Under the pieces are notes generated by a model. The model had not been told where the DNA came from. It ran no database searches and worked only from the letters and a program-made list of their open reading frames with translations. DNA of 64,000 bases from NCBI RefSeq assembly GCF_023856365.1, contig NC_064548.1:16103642-16167641 (forward strand), in the 5' to 3' direction. The DNA comes from Brienomyrus brachyistius. Lineage: Eukaryota > Chordata > Actinopteri > Osteoglossiformes > Mormyridae. Numbering within the stretch: position 1 is the stretch's first letter; every line of letters begins with the position of its first letter. The position numbers were made by a program, and so were the translations under genes. Positions 49,201-61,600 of the stretch are shown here, piece after piece.

Positions 49201-51590
49201 TTAAAAACATCAAGCCGTCCAATCGGGGGCTGCAGTGACAGAGACGTCTGAACCGGACGCCGAGACTGAAGCAGAAGTGACAGGCAGCGATGTCATCGCG
49301 GCAGAAATTAGCACATAGTTAGGAAGTAAAACGGGAAAATAGTGACACACCGACTCGGTCTCTGACACCGAAGTTCCACGTGTCAGAATTTTAAGGGTTT
49401 GATCCCTGTAAAGACATTTGAATTAGTGCTGGATCACATTAAAACACACAGCTAAGAATGTACATTTTATTTTATTCATTATTTTTTAATACAGAGTACA
49501 GAAGTGATGGAGTTGTCAAAATTTCAATTAATATTTAGCTGACTCCAAATATAATCATAAGAATTAATACAGCTTACATTGATGATTATGTAAATAAGAC
49601 CGTATATAAGTAACCCTAAATGTTTCACTGTGGTTCTCCTTGTAAGCTCTGTGACTTCAAACAAATGTACCTTTTTTTAAAAATACAACTGACAATTTGA
49701 AATTCAGCACGGTAAATTCTATACATGATCATTATAATACATTTAAATTTAATAAATGAAAATTTTACGCAAATGGCGCGTTTCTTGAATGCCGTTCAGA
49801 TAATACATACAGTGCTGTAATGACATCTGTCCTTAACATGCATGTTGAGCTGTAATAATAAGCAGTGGTTCAGTGATGACACGCTATAATACGCCGCAGT
49901 TTGCAGCGCTCAGGTGTTCAGACCTCACTGCACGGGTTCAAAAGAAGCTTAAAGCAGATTGACTGAAAAGAAGGACTTATGAATAGGGTCCTGGGAAGTC
50001 GAAGAAGAATGAGGAGATGTCAGCGGGATCAGTGGATTTTAGGGCCGTCGAGGTGCAGCTCCAGGCCGCAGTACTGTACAGTTAGAAAAAGGCACGCTGA
50101 GTGTGAAGCAAAACGCACTGCACTGAACAAAGCGATGCTAGCAGAAGTAGCAGCACTAACTGATATATTCTACCATCACAGATAATATTTATCACTATAA
50201 GACAATACTGTGATACGCATTACTGGGCCTGTTTGTATTTCACTACAGTTTCAGATGTGATATTGTTCTGAGTAAGTTTGTTTTTATTTTGGGAGTCCTT
50301 CGCGTCCTTCATGCAAACCACAAGACACCAGCACCCCTTGTGAGTTATTATACAGTTATTAGAACTCCGCAAGGTGACTCGCATTCGATTGAGCTAAAAC
50401 AAAAGTTGCAAGGCCTGAGGAACAAGACATTGTACTTCTTCGGCAACAAAGTCAAGTTAACTAGGCGAAAACTCTAGAGGTCCAAACACAACACAACAAC
50501 TATTAAGCAGATCTTCATAGGTGCCTGTTTTTCTGGATAAAGCATAAAAATATTGGTGTCCTTAAATAAGTTTGTTTATATCAAGCAGCAATCATAACAA
50601 ACACTAGCAGATCAGGTAATACACACACACACACACACACGTCACATTGGTATCTATGCATGTTATCTGGACGCGACGGACAGGCAGAGGGAAACAGGCA
50701 AACCACTGAGACCAGTTGCCTCTTGCTGCGCTAAGATTGTAGCCCCGGTCTGTCATAAACCCCCTTCCCTCTGCACATTTTCCAGTATATAAGTGTCTCA
50801 AATAGGCAGAATGTTATCCTTTGTAATATGGGGATTACAGTCTTTAAGGAGCATTCTCGACGGCCCTCGATTTCCCTCAAAAAAAGCACGATCACAAATC
50901 ATCCGTTATGAAGTCAGAGGCGTGAAACTTTTCTTTTCACCCGTAAGTACTCTAATGCACATCATCTGGGAAAAAGCGTGGCAATAAATAATAAAAGAAA
51001 TAAAGGAAATACAAATCCCCCACAGCTCTGAACCATTACGTCCGAACCTCACAGATGTGCGAGGGCTGATACTGTTGTAAACCTTTAGATTCTTTAACTA
51101 TGTGCAACCCTCTGCGAAAGAGAAAAAAAAGGAGAAAAATGGAAAGAAAGGGAAAAAATTAATCGTAAATTCCTGCAACAGATAGAACAAGATTTCCCCC
51201 TAGTGGTGCGTCGGTGTTTTGCCAATGCAGTGAAATTCGGTTTCCTTACATACCGGAGATACACACCTGAATCAATTACTATACTGATGGTAAATGTTAA
51301 GCACTGGGATACCGTATTATTCTATAACTAGACACCACATATACTGTAATTGTGTTTTCTTATGTATTTTGAATATTTTAGGCTTGCAATATAGTCCTGT
51401 TTAATGATGTCATAAAGAACAATTTGACATCATTCTTTAGTTAATCAGGGTACCGAAGGTTCACTAGGCATTAGTACTGTATGCTATCTCGCTACTCCAT
51501 TTCCTTTAGAACCAGAATTTCCTTTCTTTTCGCACTCATCTACTGGGGAGGTCAAAATATTATTTCCTGTTTACATATAATCACATCTCA
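49201..51590. other. Intergenic, no gene recognised
   Basis: It contains a (CA)n tract (50620-50640) and a weak CTCF-like word in CCCCCTAGTGGTG (51197-51209). Otherwise it is unique and AT-rich. Confidence 0.45.
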
Positions 51591-51596
51591 TTCTAG

Positions 51597-51726
51597 TTAC
51601 CGTACAATCCACGGGACAGTAACTAGGGCATATTTTTGGAGTAGGGCTTATTTTACGAGCATCCTGAAAAATCATGGTAGGGCTTATTTTCGGGGTAGGT
51701 CTTATTTTCGGGGAAACACGTTATTT
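51597..51726. mobile_element. Dispersed MITE-like repeat with AGGGCTTATTTTCGGGG units
   Basis: Four imperfect AGGGCTTATTTT units begin at 51624, 51643, 51679 and 51697. The left edge TTACCGTA and the right edge GGGGAAACACGTTA look like decayed inverse ends. From memory this motif occurs as a dispersed repeat in many animal genomes. Confidence 0.55.
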
Positions 51727-51837
51727 CAGGGATTTAAATATATGATCTTCCAATCAAAGGCACGGCAGCCTAACTTTCCGAGACACACACTGCCCTACAA
51801 CCCTCCACACCAAAACTGAACATGTTGTGCGTCTGCT

Positions 51838-51938
51838 CTATGACGGACTGCAATCTCATGTGGGCTGTCCGACTTTTGTGGCCTGTGCTTCCTGGGATAA
51901 GCTCGACTGATTAAGTGTTTTTGGAAGACGGATGGATG
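51838..51938. repeat. Degenerate fragment of the GCCAGTCCATC dispersed family
   Basis: It shows the inverse order of parts seen at 59872-59995: CTATGACGGACTGCAATCTC, CCTGGGATAAGCTCGACTGA, then GGAAGACGGATGGATG. Confidence 0.5.
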
Positions 51939-51939
51939 C

Positions 51940-53990
51940 AAAAGTTGTTCTCCCGGGAGCATTGCTGAACCGCACAAGATCTGATGTTGCATTACAAACT
52001 GATGGGACTCAAATGACTGTGCAGAAAATCCGTGACACATTAAAAAAAAAAGCAGATATGCTGCTGAATTATCTTCCAATAAGGCTGTATGAGTTATGGT
52101 TGTATTTCCTGTGGATTCACCTTTGGTTCAAATGACTGTGTCATCTTGCCCCTAGAGAAAAGATCTAGGTTTTCTTCTTCTGTTTCCCAAAGATGAAAAT
52201 GAAGTCGCTACAGCACAAAGATGAGTCTTAGCTTTTTCATTCACGCTTCTCATAGTTTTTCTCAAGAGAAAACGCAATCGCATCTCATGGAATTCCCAGT
52301 CAAATCTCAAAGAGTTCTTTGCAGAGTATCGTTTTATCACTTCGCCATGCACCTCGGGGCAGGCCTGTATTGAAATGAGGTCAATTTCAATTACCTCTAC
52401 TCCTAACATCTACTAATAATCATATATAATCATTTATTTGTGATAAATCGGACAAAAATGGTATTTTATTGCATAACTTTTTTTCCCTCATAGGACGTTG
52501 TCCTATATATCTCCTATAGACGCATATATGTCATTCATATATATCTCTCTGTACATCTCGTTCATCGTCTTTTGCTTTATCGCCAGGTCTGTTACACACC
52601 TCCTAAATGTTATGCAATATGTCTTCATACCTCCATCTTGTTGCCACTGCTTTTGCATCATCCTGTCCAAAGGAGAAGCATCTTCTTAAGCAGTTTCTCA
52701 GCAACCAGAGCAAACATGAAGGTTAAGTGATTGGTGACCCTGCTGCATGTCCCTCTGCTCATACTGTAGAGCTAACATGAGTCACACATAATTATGAAGA
52801 AAATGGAAAATTCCAGAAGAAAGAGGAAACCCCAGTAGGGAACAAGCCATTATTGGTAAGATAATAATATCTTATGACTGACCAATAGTATGAACCTTAT
52901 GCCCTATAAAAAATTATGATAAAGGCAACTACAGTTCTAATATTCAGTACAGCAATACATTTAATACACCAGTAATGCATCTAATACGATAATGTGTTTT
53001 TAAAATGATCGTTTTAAAGTAAATTATATCAGTATTGATCTTTGAGGAAAACGGTTTACATTAATCCAGAATTGCAGAACCAGTACAGCTAAAGGCATTA
53101 AATAGCATATGAATGCTGTGTGGTTTTGAGGACATACAAACTTCAGATAGGCTTATGCCACATAACAAAATAACAGTTAAACTGAACAGAGATGGATTTT
53201 ACTTAACACGTTAAAGATAAAAGTGTAATCTCGTTTAAGCGTACCTCTTCCTTAATCTCAATTTAAAGGAGGCTACCGGGATTGGTTGAGCAGCGAGAAA
53301 TGGGATAAACTGGAAACCATTGATGGGACTGCCAAAATCTGTTACGTAAGTGAGCAAATCACAAAGATAGATAAGAGGAATAGGGAAAGTAAGTAGTGTA
53401 GCTAAGTGCACAGTACAGATGCACCGATGTAATCAGGAGATTTGAGATGTGGGACAACGTAACAAAGGCAGGCCTACTTGGCAAGGTTATTCGCATTCCC
53501 ATAATGTTATTTTTTGTTTGTGTGTTAATGTATTACTGAGTTACGTAACCTATTCTGCCTAATTAAATGACATTCTCAAACTTCTAAATTTAAATAAAAA
53601 TGGATTTAGCTAATAGTGTGTGACAACATATTACCTATGCCGTCTTTCTCATATTAATTTATATCTTTAAAATAAATTAATACAAATTTAACACATTTTT
53701 TTGTTGTGATTATTGTAAAGTATTAAGTTACCCAAGCAGAATTAGAACATTCTCAGTTGCATAAGGCCTATGTGTGTCAATTTATAGGTTAATAAAGGGT
53801 CTCAGTACTCAGCTCGGCATTCATGAACAGATCTATAGCCAGTAGTATGAAAAAAACATAATTAATTGGGTCTGGGGGATGCTGGGATGGAAGTTCCTAG
53901 ATCTCCCTCTGTATTTTACTGTACATTACATTGATTTAAAGAAATCAATTTTATAAAAATCTATATCAGTAATGAAAAAAAACTGAAAAT
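51940..53990. other. AT-rich intergenic DNA
   Basis: No gene, RNA or named repeat was recognised. Confidence 0.45.
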
Positions 53991-54265
53991 TCCGAAAGAC
54001 TTGTGTTCGGTTTGGTTACTTATGAGTAAGGTTAGGGCTGGGTGGGGGTTAGGGTCCTCATGTTGGGATTAGGGTAGAGAGTTCTGGCAAAGACTTAGAT
54101 ACCTAATCTGTGTCTCTGTGTGCAGTACTTAAAAATAAAATAAAAAATAAATCATTTTGTCCTTTAAGTGGCAGTAGAGTATGTACAGGTATAAAAGTAG
54201 CCTTACAAAGAGGTATTTGCTCAGGTCCATTCATCCATCTATTAACCGGTTATCTACAGATATTA
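53990..54265. repeat. Repeat fragments
   Basis: The stretch 53995-54120 (GGTTACTTATGAGTAAGGTT, GGGCTGGGTGGGGGTTAGGG) is inverse to part of the CA-flanked element at 60917-61180. The stretch 54226-54265 (CCATTCATCCATCTATTAACC, GGTTATC) is the head of the CCATCC dispersed family. Confidence 0.5.
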
Positions 54266-55325
54266 TAATAAAAAAATATCAGTATTCAATAATATATTTT
54301 TACTTATGGTGTACTCGGAACAACCTGAACTTAACTCAGAAATAAAATGTTATATTCAATTATACAATATAAATTATAGATATTTTAAAGATATAAATGT
54401 TTTATAAATATGGACATAATTAAATATGATATTTTCTAAAATAGTATTATTATAACATATTGGTATATTTCTTAGTGTTTTGACAAAAAATGGACCATAA
54501 GGAAAACATGCTATCATTTCTCATTTCACCTGTATTATTTATTCAGGATCAAAACACACGTGAGAAGTAGCACTTCAAGGCCCACGCGTGAAGATCCAGG
54601 GCTGTCAAACAGCGAATGACGGGGTCTTCGGGACCCCCCCTCTACATTGGGGGTGTCATGGATCCCATCCAGCCAACATTGTGGTTGCTACCTATTCATA
54701 CTGAATTATTAAATCGTAATTTCCGTTCGGTGGTAGTTACCCAGCTTCTAACTGTCTCCCATGGTGGTGCTTTTTTAGGTAGCACATGCTTTGTGGAGAT
54801 GTGACATTGTGGCCGCAGAAGGACCGATGATTGCACAATCCCCCTGGGGTCCAGTGATGAGGAACAAAAGCCACAACCACTGTTTTGATTTCCCCAAAAC
54901 AATCCAGAAGTATGACTAATGCCGAATGATACCGAAGGTACTTAATATCTGATACTTAGCTGCAAATTGCTACCAATATCACCAGACAAAGCATTTGGGT
55001 GCAGGTGCTCCTGGCTAAGACAGTATTCTGTTCTGCTGTGATGTTCCAGCACATATTATAGGTGAGTTGTGTTAAAACAATGTGAATTGCACTGCTGGTA
55101 AGCCCAGCTTTCAATACAGGTGTGTTAAAAGAGTTGTGGAATATGAAAGAAAAATGCCTAAAATGTTCCGGTTCAGTTCTCCTACGAATCGCCCCTGACT
55201 GATTCAAGGTCAATTTGCAGCGGAGATCTGGGAAGCTACGCAATGGCATAAAACACTGGGTCACGTACAGTACCCACTGGTCTGATTACGCTCTTCTGCA
55301 GATTCCGTGGTTTCCATGGTAGCAG
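54266..55325. other. Downstream of slc9a2: AT-rich DNA and possible 3' UTR
   Basis: No further exon was recognised. Part of this stretch may be the slc9a2 3' UTR. Confidence 0.35.
54538..54543 (-). terminator. Possible polyadenylation signal of slc9a2
   Basis: AATAAA is present on the minus strand about 780 bases beyond the tentative stop codon. In an AT-rich stretch this motif is common by chance. Confidence 0.2.
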
Positions 55326-55636
55326 TCAGAGCAAAGGGCTCCACATTCCATTGGCGCTTGCCTCCGTTCTATTGTCACTATTGTTCACAGGGTCTTGAAG
55401 GTGCTGCTGACGGGCAGGCCAGGGGTAAGGAGGCCGGGACTGACTGGAGCCCGGACGAGACGTCCGACGAGCCCCGTGTCGCACCCTGTGGTCTTTCATC
55501 GCAGCGATGGCCGCGTTTGCAGCCAGATCCCGGCGGGCTCCCAAGTTCCGCGCCCCAAGGGATGTAGATCGTCTCAGCAGTCTGGACCTGGGACTGGCAA
55601 GAGGGTGGTCCATCTCCACCTCTGCCCCAAAGTGTC
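55326..55636 (-). CDS. slc9a2: slc9a2 possible terminal exon
   Basis: A candidate last exon begins after the acceptor gtgcccatgcag and stays open for about 102 codons to a TGA at 55326. The product is Arg/Ser/Pro-rich (for example [15 protein letters not shown]) and ends NGMWSPLL. Its composition and the RRSTS-type phosphorylation motif suit an NHE2 distal tail, but that region is poorly conserved and the block is GC-rich and open in several frames. The reading requires exon 10 to end in phase 1. It could instead be 3' UTR. Confidence 0.35.
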
Positions 55637-58600
55637 CTGCATGGGCACACAGACAGCACCTCTCCAAATCGGGTCATAACCCAAACACCAAAAAAAACCC
55701 TAAACATTCTCAGATACAACAGGAACAGTAAAGCAGTTTATGGTAGCTAATACATGTACTCCATGACACCCTGACAATGACAGTACTATTCTTAACTTTA
55801 CCAGAAATAGGATATCTCCTGGAAGCAGAGGTGTGTTCCCATCTCCTCTGAGCAGGAAGGGAGAAATATCTCGGTGTGGTTGTTAAATTCTGGAAATGAA
55901 TGAGAAGAGTGAAGTGAAACCACCCCTATAATTACAAAGGAATACAATCCTGCTTTGAAACGAATGCAACACAATAAGCCTCTCCAGGTTTCCCCACCGC
56001 ACCGTGTGCAGGCCCCCCACGCCTCTCAGGCTGTGGTGAAGGCTGGCGTGCCGCCGCATCAAGATCTCCCTGGTTCTGGTTTCGTCGGGCAAGGCGTGCT
56101 TGCTTGTGTAAGATACCGTCTGATGGAAACACACAGGCGTTTGAAATTATTCACCATCATGAATATGCTCATTAGATGCTTAGAGGTGACGGGAACGTTA
56201 ACACATAAGCGCTTAATTGAATTTAGAAAAAGGCTTCGCTCTTGCACATGTGTAGGCCTGGAATCTAAAAGGAAGGAAAGCGCTTAGAGACTGCAACAAG
56301 AGCTGCCGGCTAGAACAAAAACACCGTGCTAGGCGTGTAATCTCATGTGACATTCTATAGTAATACTGCTGTGTCTTTTCTATAACCTCAATTTCAGAGA
56401 TCGGTTTCACAGCTCCCCACATGTAATAGTAGGAAATGAATGTTGTCAAGCTTGTCTTATGTTTAGCATGGGTCGGAGTAGCTGTAAAACCACCCCTTCT
56501 CTTTGTCTTTTCCATCTCCTAGCCGACCACATCTGGTAGTGAAATGTAGACATGGCTGCAGACAGCAGACAAAAAATCCCTGTAGTGACTGAAAGTACAC
56601 TGACTTTTTTATATACGTACATAATCATTTTAGAAGACAATATGAGATACCACAGAGGAGCTACAAGGAGTCCTAGTAAGTATGTAAAAGATTCAGAAAT
56701 CAGGAATTATACAGCAGATCTGCAAAGATATAAGCAAGTGTTTGTTTACGAGATCCATACAGTTGCCTGCATAAGATCGAAGCGTCTCCTTCGGCAGGGA
56801 ATACGGCAATGACTCACCCTCTGTCGTATCTTGTACATGTTCTTCGATAAGAGATTGTGCATGTTCCTCAGATCGCTTGCCAAGAATTTCTTCTTCAGTT
56901 TGGAGGCAGATTCTTCCTGACTGGTAATTCAGCGATATAAAATGCTAATTCATAAACGGCATGTATCATAAGCAGCCTCTCAACCTGCTAATATTCAACA
57001 GTATCCATGCAGCTAAGAAATGACACGGAACCTTATAGAACCTAGTAAGTGTAGGAATGTGAAGCCGACATTGGCAATGTGGTAGAAAGATAGTGAGAAC
57101 AGACAGAAGAAGGAGGGATAGAGAAAGGGACTGAGACCAGCGGACATAAGATCATTTGGAAACGAAGCTCCAGCAAAAGAATGACTCACTTTGGGGTGAC
57201 GGGAGACAGTGAGTCACCAACTGCAGGAGGTTCCAGAATATCCATGACATTCTGCAGTTCCAGCTTCTTATAAAGAGATACAATACTTGACTCTGGTTGG
57301 TTGTCCCTGATCAGGATCCATCTGATGAACCTGTCATTAAACTTCTTGAACCTGTGTGCAGGGAGCAGAGCAGAAGACTGCATATCCATTCAATCATAAA
57401 ATGAAATAACACAACCCCTGTCTGTAACAAGCATGCGGGAGTGCAGTGCACTGTACGTAAAGCCAGTGGGAATGTCGAAATCAAGGATAGGCAACACTGG
57501 CAATCCATTTCACTACAGAACTTTGACCCAGCATCCAAACTCACTTACAGATCCTTACTGACATCCAGTTCATTCCATTTAACTGAAATTAACTGCAGTC
57601 CTGCGATGGAATAGATTTTAAGTGCTCTAGTTACACACCCATACTCGAAACTGTCGACTTTTTAAAAAACCTGCTTCTACTTTTTTAGCCTATTGTTCAC
57701 TGCCATTGTTCGCGTTGTGGGATTGGAGCTGGACCCTCTGAAGGTGGTGTCGGAGAGGTGGATGCTGTCCAAGCTAAGGACAATACTGGACGATATCTGC
57801 CACCCACTGATGTGCTGGCCAGTCACAGGAGCACGTTCAGTGAGAGACTAAGACGACCCAAATGCTCCACTGAACGACACAGGAAATCATTCCTGCCTGT
57901 GGCAATCTCTCTGTACAACTCCTCCATATAAACACAAGTATTACACTACACTGTACTACAAGTATACACCTCATATCAACTCCATGTATAGTTAATTTTC
58001 TGTAATATATTAGGATATTGTTTGTATATAATTTATATAATATATATTATCTATAATACATAATATATATTGTATGTATATTGAGTTCTTTGTACTCTTA
58101 CAGCCATTTGTAATTTTGGTATTGTAATATTTGTAATATATTAAGATATTGTTTATATAATATATATATTAATATTATGTATATTATATATTGTTTATAT
58201 ATTGAGTTACTTGTATTACAGCCATTTGTAATATTTGTATTATTTGTTATTGGTATTTAACTTGTTAATTATATAAATTATATAATGGCAAGTATTAGTA
58301 CTCTGTATTGAGCACATAACTGAAAAATATACTGCCCTGTGACAATTTGGATGTCCCATTTGACATCATTTATCATCATTCTCAGTATTGTTCTAAAGCA
58401 GTATTTCTCAGACCAGACTTTGACCTCCAGACAGTCTATGTTTTTGCTCCCTCCCAAGTCCAGTGGAATTGGGAGGAAGCTAAAATGTGGACCATCTGCG
58501 GGTCCCAGAGGACTGGTTTGAGAAACGCTGCTCTGAAGCTGTGATAAAAGGCTGGAGGAAGCCTGGGTAAGAGAAAGAGAGAAACAAAGTGATAGTAGGG

Positions 58601-61600
58601 CTGGATGTTTATGATGACAGACGCAACCAATCTTACACTTCAAGCCTCAACAGAGCTATAATGAGCACAGTCTTAAGTCTACATATACAAGTGTGTCTTA
58701 ATGCTCTGTCCCTGTACTTAAAGCAGGGGTCTCCAACTCCGGGCCTGGAGGGCTACCGTCCAGTAGGTTTTCTATCCTACCCGGCTTCTGATGAGCCACA
58801 CCTGTTTCTGATATTTACCTGAGAGCAGGTGTGGCTCATCAGATGCCAGGTAGGATAGAAAACCTACTGGACTGTAGCCCTCCAGGACCGGACTTGGAGA
58901 CCCTTTATTTAAAGAGTTCCGGTTTCATAACTAGAATGCAGCTAAAAGCAGCATCACAGCTCATTCCACATTTCCTATGGGAAAATCATCAATAAAGCTA
59001 CCACCAGTCAGGCTATTACTTGTCTTTCCAGTAATGGTGACTCCACTGACCACAGATGTCCTCAATTCCAACAACAGTGTGCTCCATCACCTGGATGAAC
59101 ATACAAGATGCTGAATTTAGGGATACCAGAGGTGAACGAGAAAGTACTTTGAGTGTGAGTAATAGGGCAAACAGAATAGGGGCAGACAAGACAAATAAGT
59201 CTAAAGATTCTTACCCGCACGTGAATCTCAACATTGATCGTTTCCAGATTCCAAGTGGACTTCCTCACATTTATGAATTGGATTAAGGGTCGGATGCTCA
59301 TTCCCTGTTTCCGATACCAGATGAAAAGCCAGGTGAGTACAAGTGCTTCATCTTTGCTGAAGCGTATCCATTAATAGCCAAGATAGCCAATGCTGTTGTT
59401 GGGTGTTCAGCATTTAACCACGATCCTAAAGGTAAATTGAGTCTGAATGTTTGAGGGTGGTGTGGTGGTTTGGGGGGTGCCTCAGTGGGTTTGGACTCCG
59501 TGTCAATGATCAGAAGGGCACTGGTTTGAGTCCCCGGGCTGACAGATAGATGGCACTATTTGGCTCATGAGCAAGGCCCTTAGCCCCCAGCTCCGGGGGT
59601 GCTGCGCGCTGGCTGACCCTGCGCTATAACCCCCAAGCTTGCTCTCACCTGTGTATCTGTCAGTGTCTCTCATGGGGAACAAGATGGGATAGTATTTCCC
59701 CATGGGGACCAATAAAGCATCGCTATTCTATTGCACTGAAATACAGAGACCTCACAACATAGTGGCGTTTTCAATTCTTGCCTCCTCTGTATGCAAAGCC
59801 CCTATGTTTCTGCTCATGGTGCCTCCCCGTTATCTGAGACATGCAGATTGGTGAACTGGTATCTCTGAAGCGTGACCCTGCTATGGACTGACATCCCACC
59901 TAGGGTGTCCCCTGCCTTGTGCCCTATCCTGGGATAGATTCCAGGCTCATCATGACTGTGCACTGGTATAGCAGTTATGGACAATGGATTAAATCCTGAG
60001 CTGTTACTGGATTTATCGATCATTAACACATTTAATTCACTTAATTCAACTCGATTATTCTTTTGAAAACCAACAGATTCAGTAATGATTACAGCGTACA
60101 CGATGACCTGAAGTACAGTGCATCTAATTAGATCGAGTACACATTAATCTTCAAGTCAGGCTTTGTCTAAGGGTCAGTCTTTGCCGGTCCATCAGCACTT
60201 GGCTGTACACTACCTGGAAGAAAACGGTGAATATGATGATGGTGACGGTGGCAGTAAGGAAGAGTCTACGCCAGACGATGGTCTGGGGGAGGAGGTAGAC
60301 GAGAGCGAAGCTGATGGCCCCTCGTAAGCCACCGTACGACAGGCTGAACTGGTCCTTGTAGTTGAAGCCGATGGTACGGAAAGGGTTAACGACATGCATC
60401 AACACCACAACGCCTGGGAATGGATGGAGTCACAGAGTCATCTTCTAATGTAGCAGCAAGCTTCTAGGAAGAAATACAGACTGTCCCCGACTTGACCTTA
60501 CCACTGCCGGGTTTACAACCACCTGAAATTTATTTTTACCCACATTTACTTCAGTCGTGTGTGCAAGTCACTTTAAGTTGCATAGGTTGTAAGTCAGGGA
60601 CAGTCTGTACAGAAATAGAGACTGAATTGTGTAAATGAACCCAGTGAGAAGGATCATATGGCTGTTTGCCACAAGAGCGACAAAATAAACATAACAAAAG
60701 ACCATAAAAAGGAATAAAGAAATAACAAAGAATAAACAGCTGGGGGGCACAGCAGAAATGTTATACACTGGAGTATCAGTGAAATATAATAAATGAGGTT
60801 TCACAAAAAATTCATTACATTTTAGACGGAAATGTCACGTGCACACACACTCACACACACACTCACACACACACGCACGCACACACTCACACACTCACAC
60901 ACGCACGCACGCACATGTTGGGTTAACATATCTTTATGGGGACCGCTCATTCATTTCTATGGGAAAAATGCTAACGCTAAGTATGACAACCTTAACCCCC
61001 ACCCAGCCCTAACCATGAGTAACCAAGCGAAATAAAAGAGTTTTTGCATTTTTAGCTTTTTCATTGCAGTCACAGATTTTTATTAAATTGAATTGGTTCC
61101 CTGGTTCCCATAAGGGAAAAAATTGGGTATTCATCACATTGTGGGGACATTGTGTCCCCATAAGGTAAGATATACCCGCTCACACACACACACACACAGA
61201 TACACACACCTGCTTACCTAGCGCTCTCCAGACAAAAGCAAACAACAGCGTGAACAGGATGTATCCCCAGTTCCACTGGTGCTCCGTTGTCACGGTGACC
61301 ACGCCCAGGAATAGGAAGATGACCGTCTCAGACAATGTGGCGAGCATCTTGATGACGTGCCGGATGGTCGTGCAGGAATTCTGGGCCACATTCTCCTCCA
61401 CATAGTACTTCATGGTCATGGCACAGGTCACAATGCTGAAGGCCAACAGAAGGGCATTATGCTACTGCTACTTCCGTAGTAGCCATCCTGCCATATATTT
61501 GGGGGGGGGGGGGGATGAACCCTGGTGCGGCAGGTACTCACGCCATGATGCTGGAGGTGGAGAGCATATCTGCCACTAGGTAGGCCAGGTAGCTGTACAT

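Noticed and set aside
51197..51209. Second CTCF site
   Set aside because: One of the fixed bases of the core differs, so it was noted only as weak.
1..55000. Integrated viral or retroviral genes
   Set aside because: No frame showed a gag, pol, env or other viral motif, and no LTR pair was seen.
55883..56134. Exon 10 read through to its stop as the true C-terminus of the exchanger
   Set aside because: Residues after LHHSLRG stop resembling the family; a donor or an unusual early end is possible, so it was left open rather than asserted.
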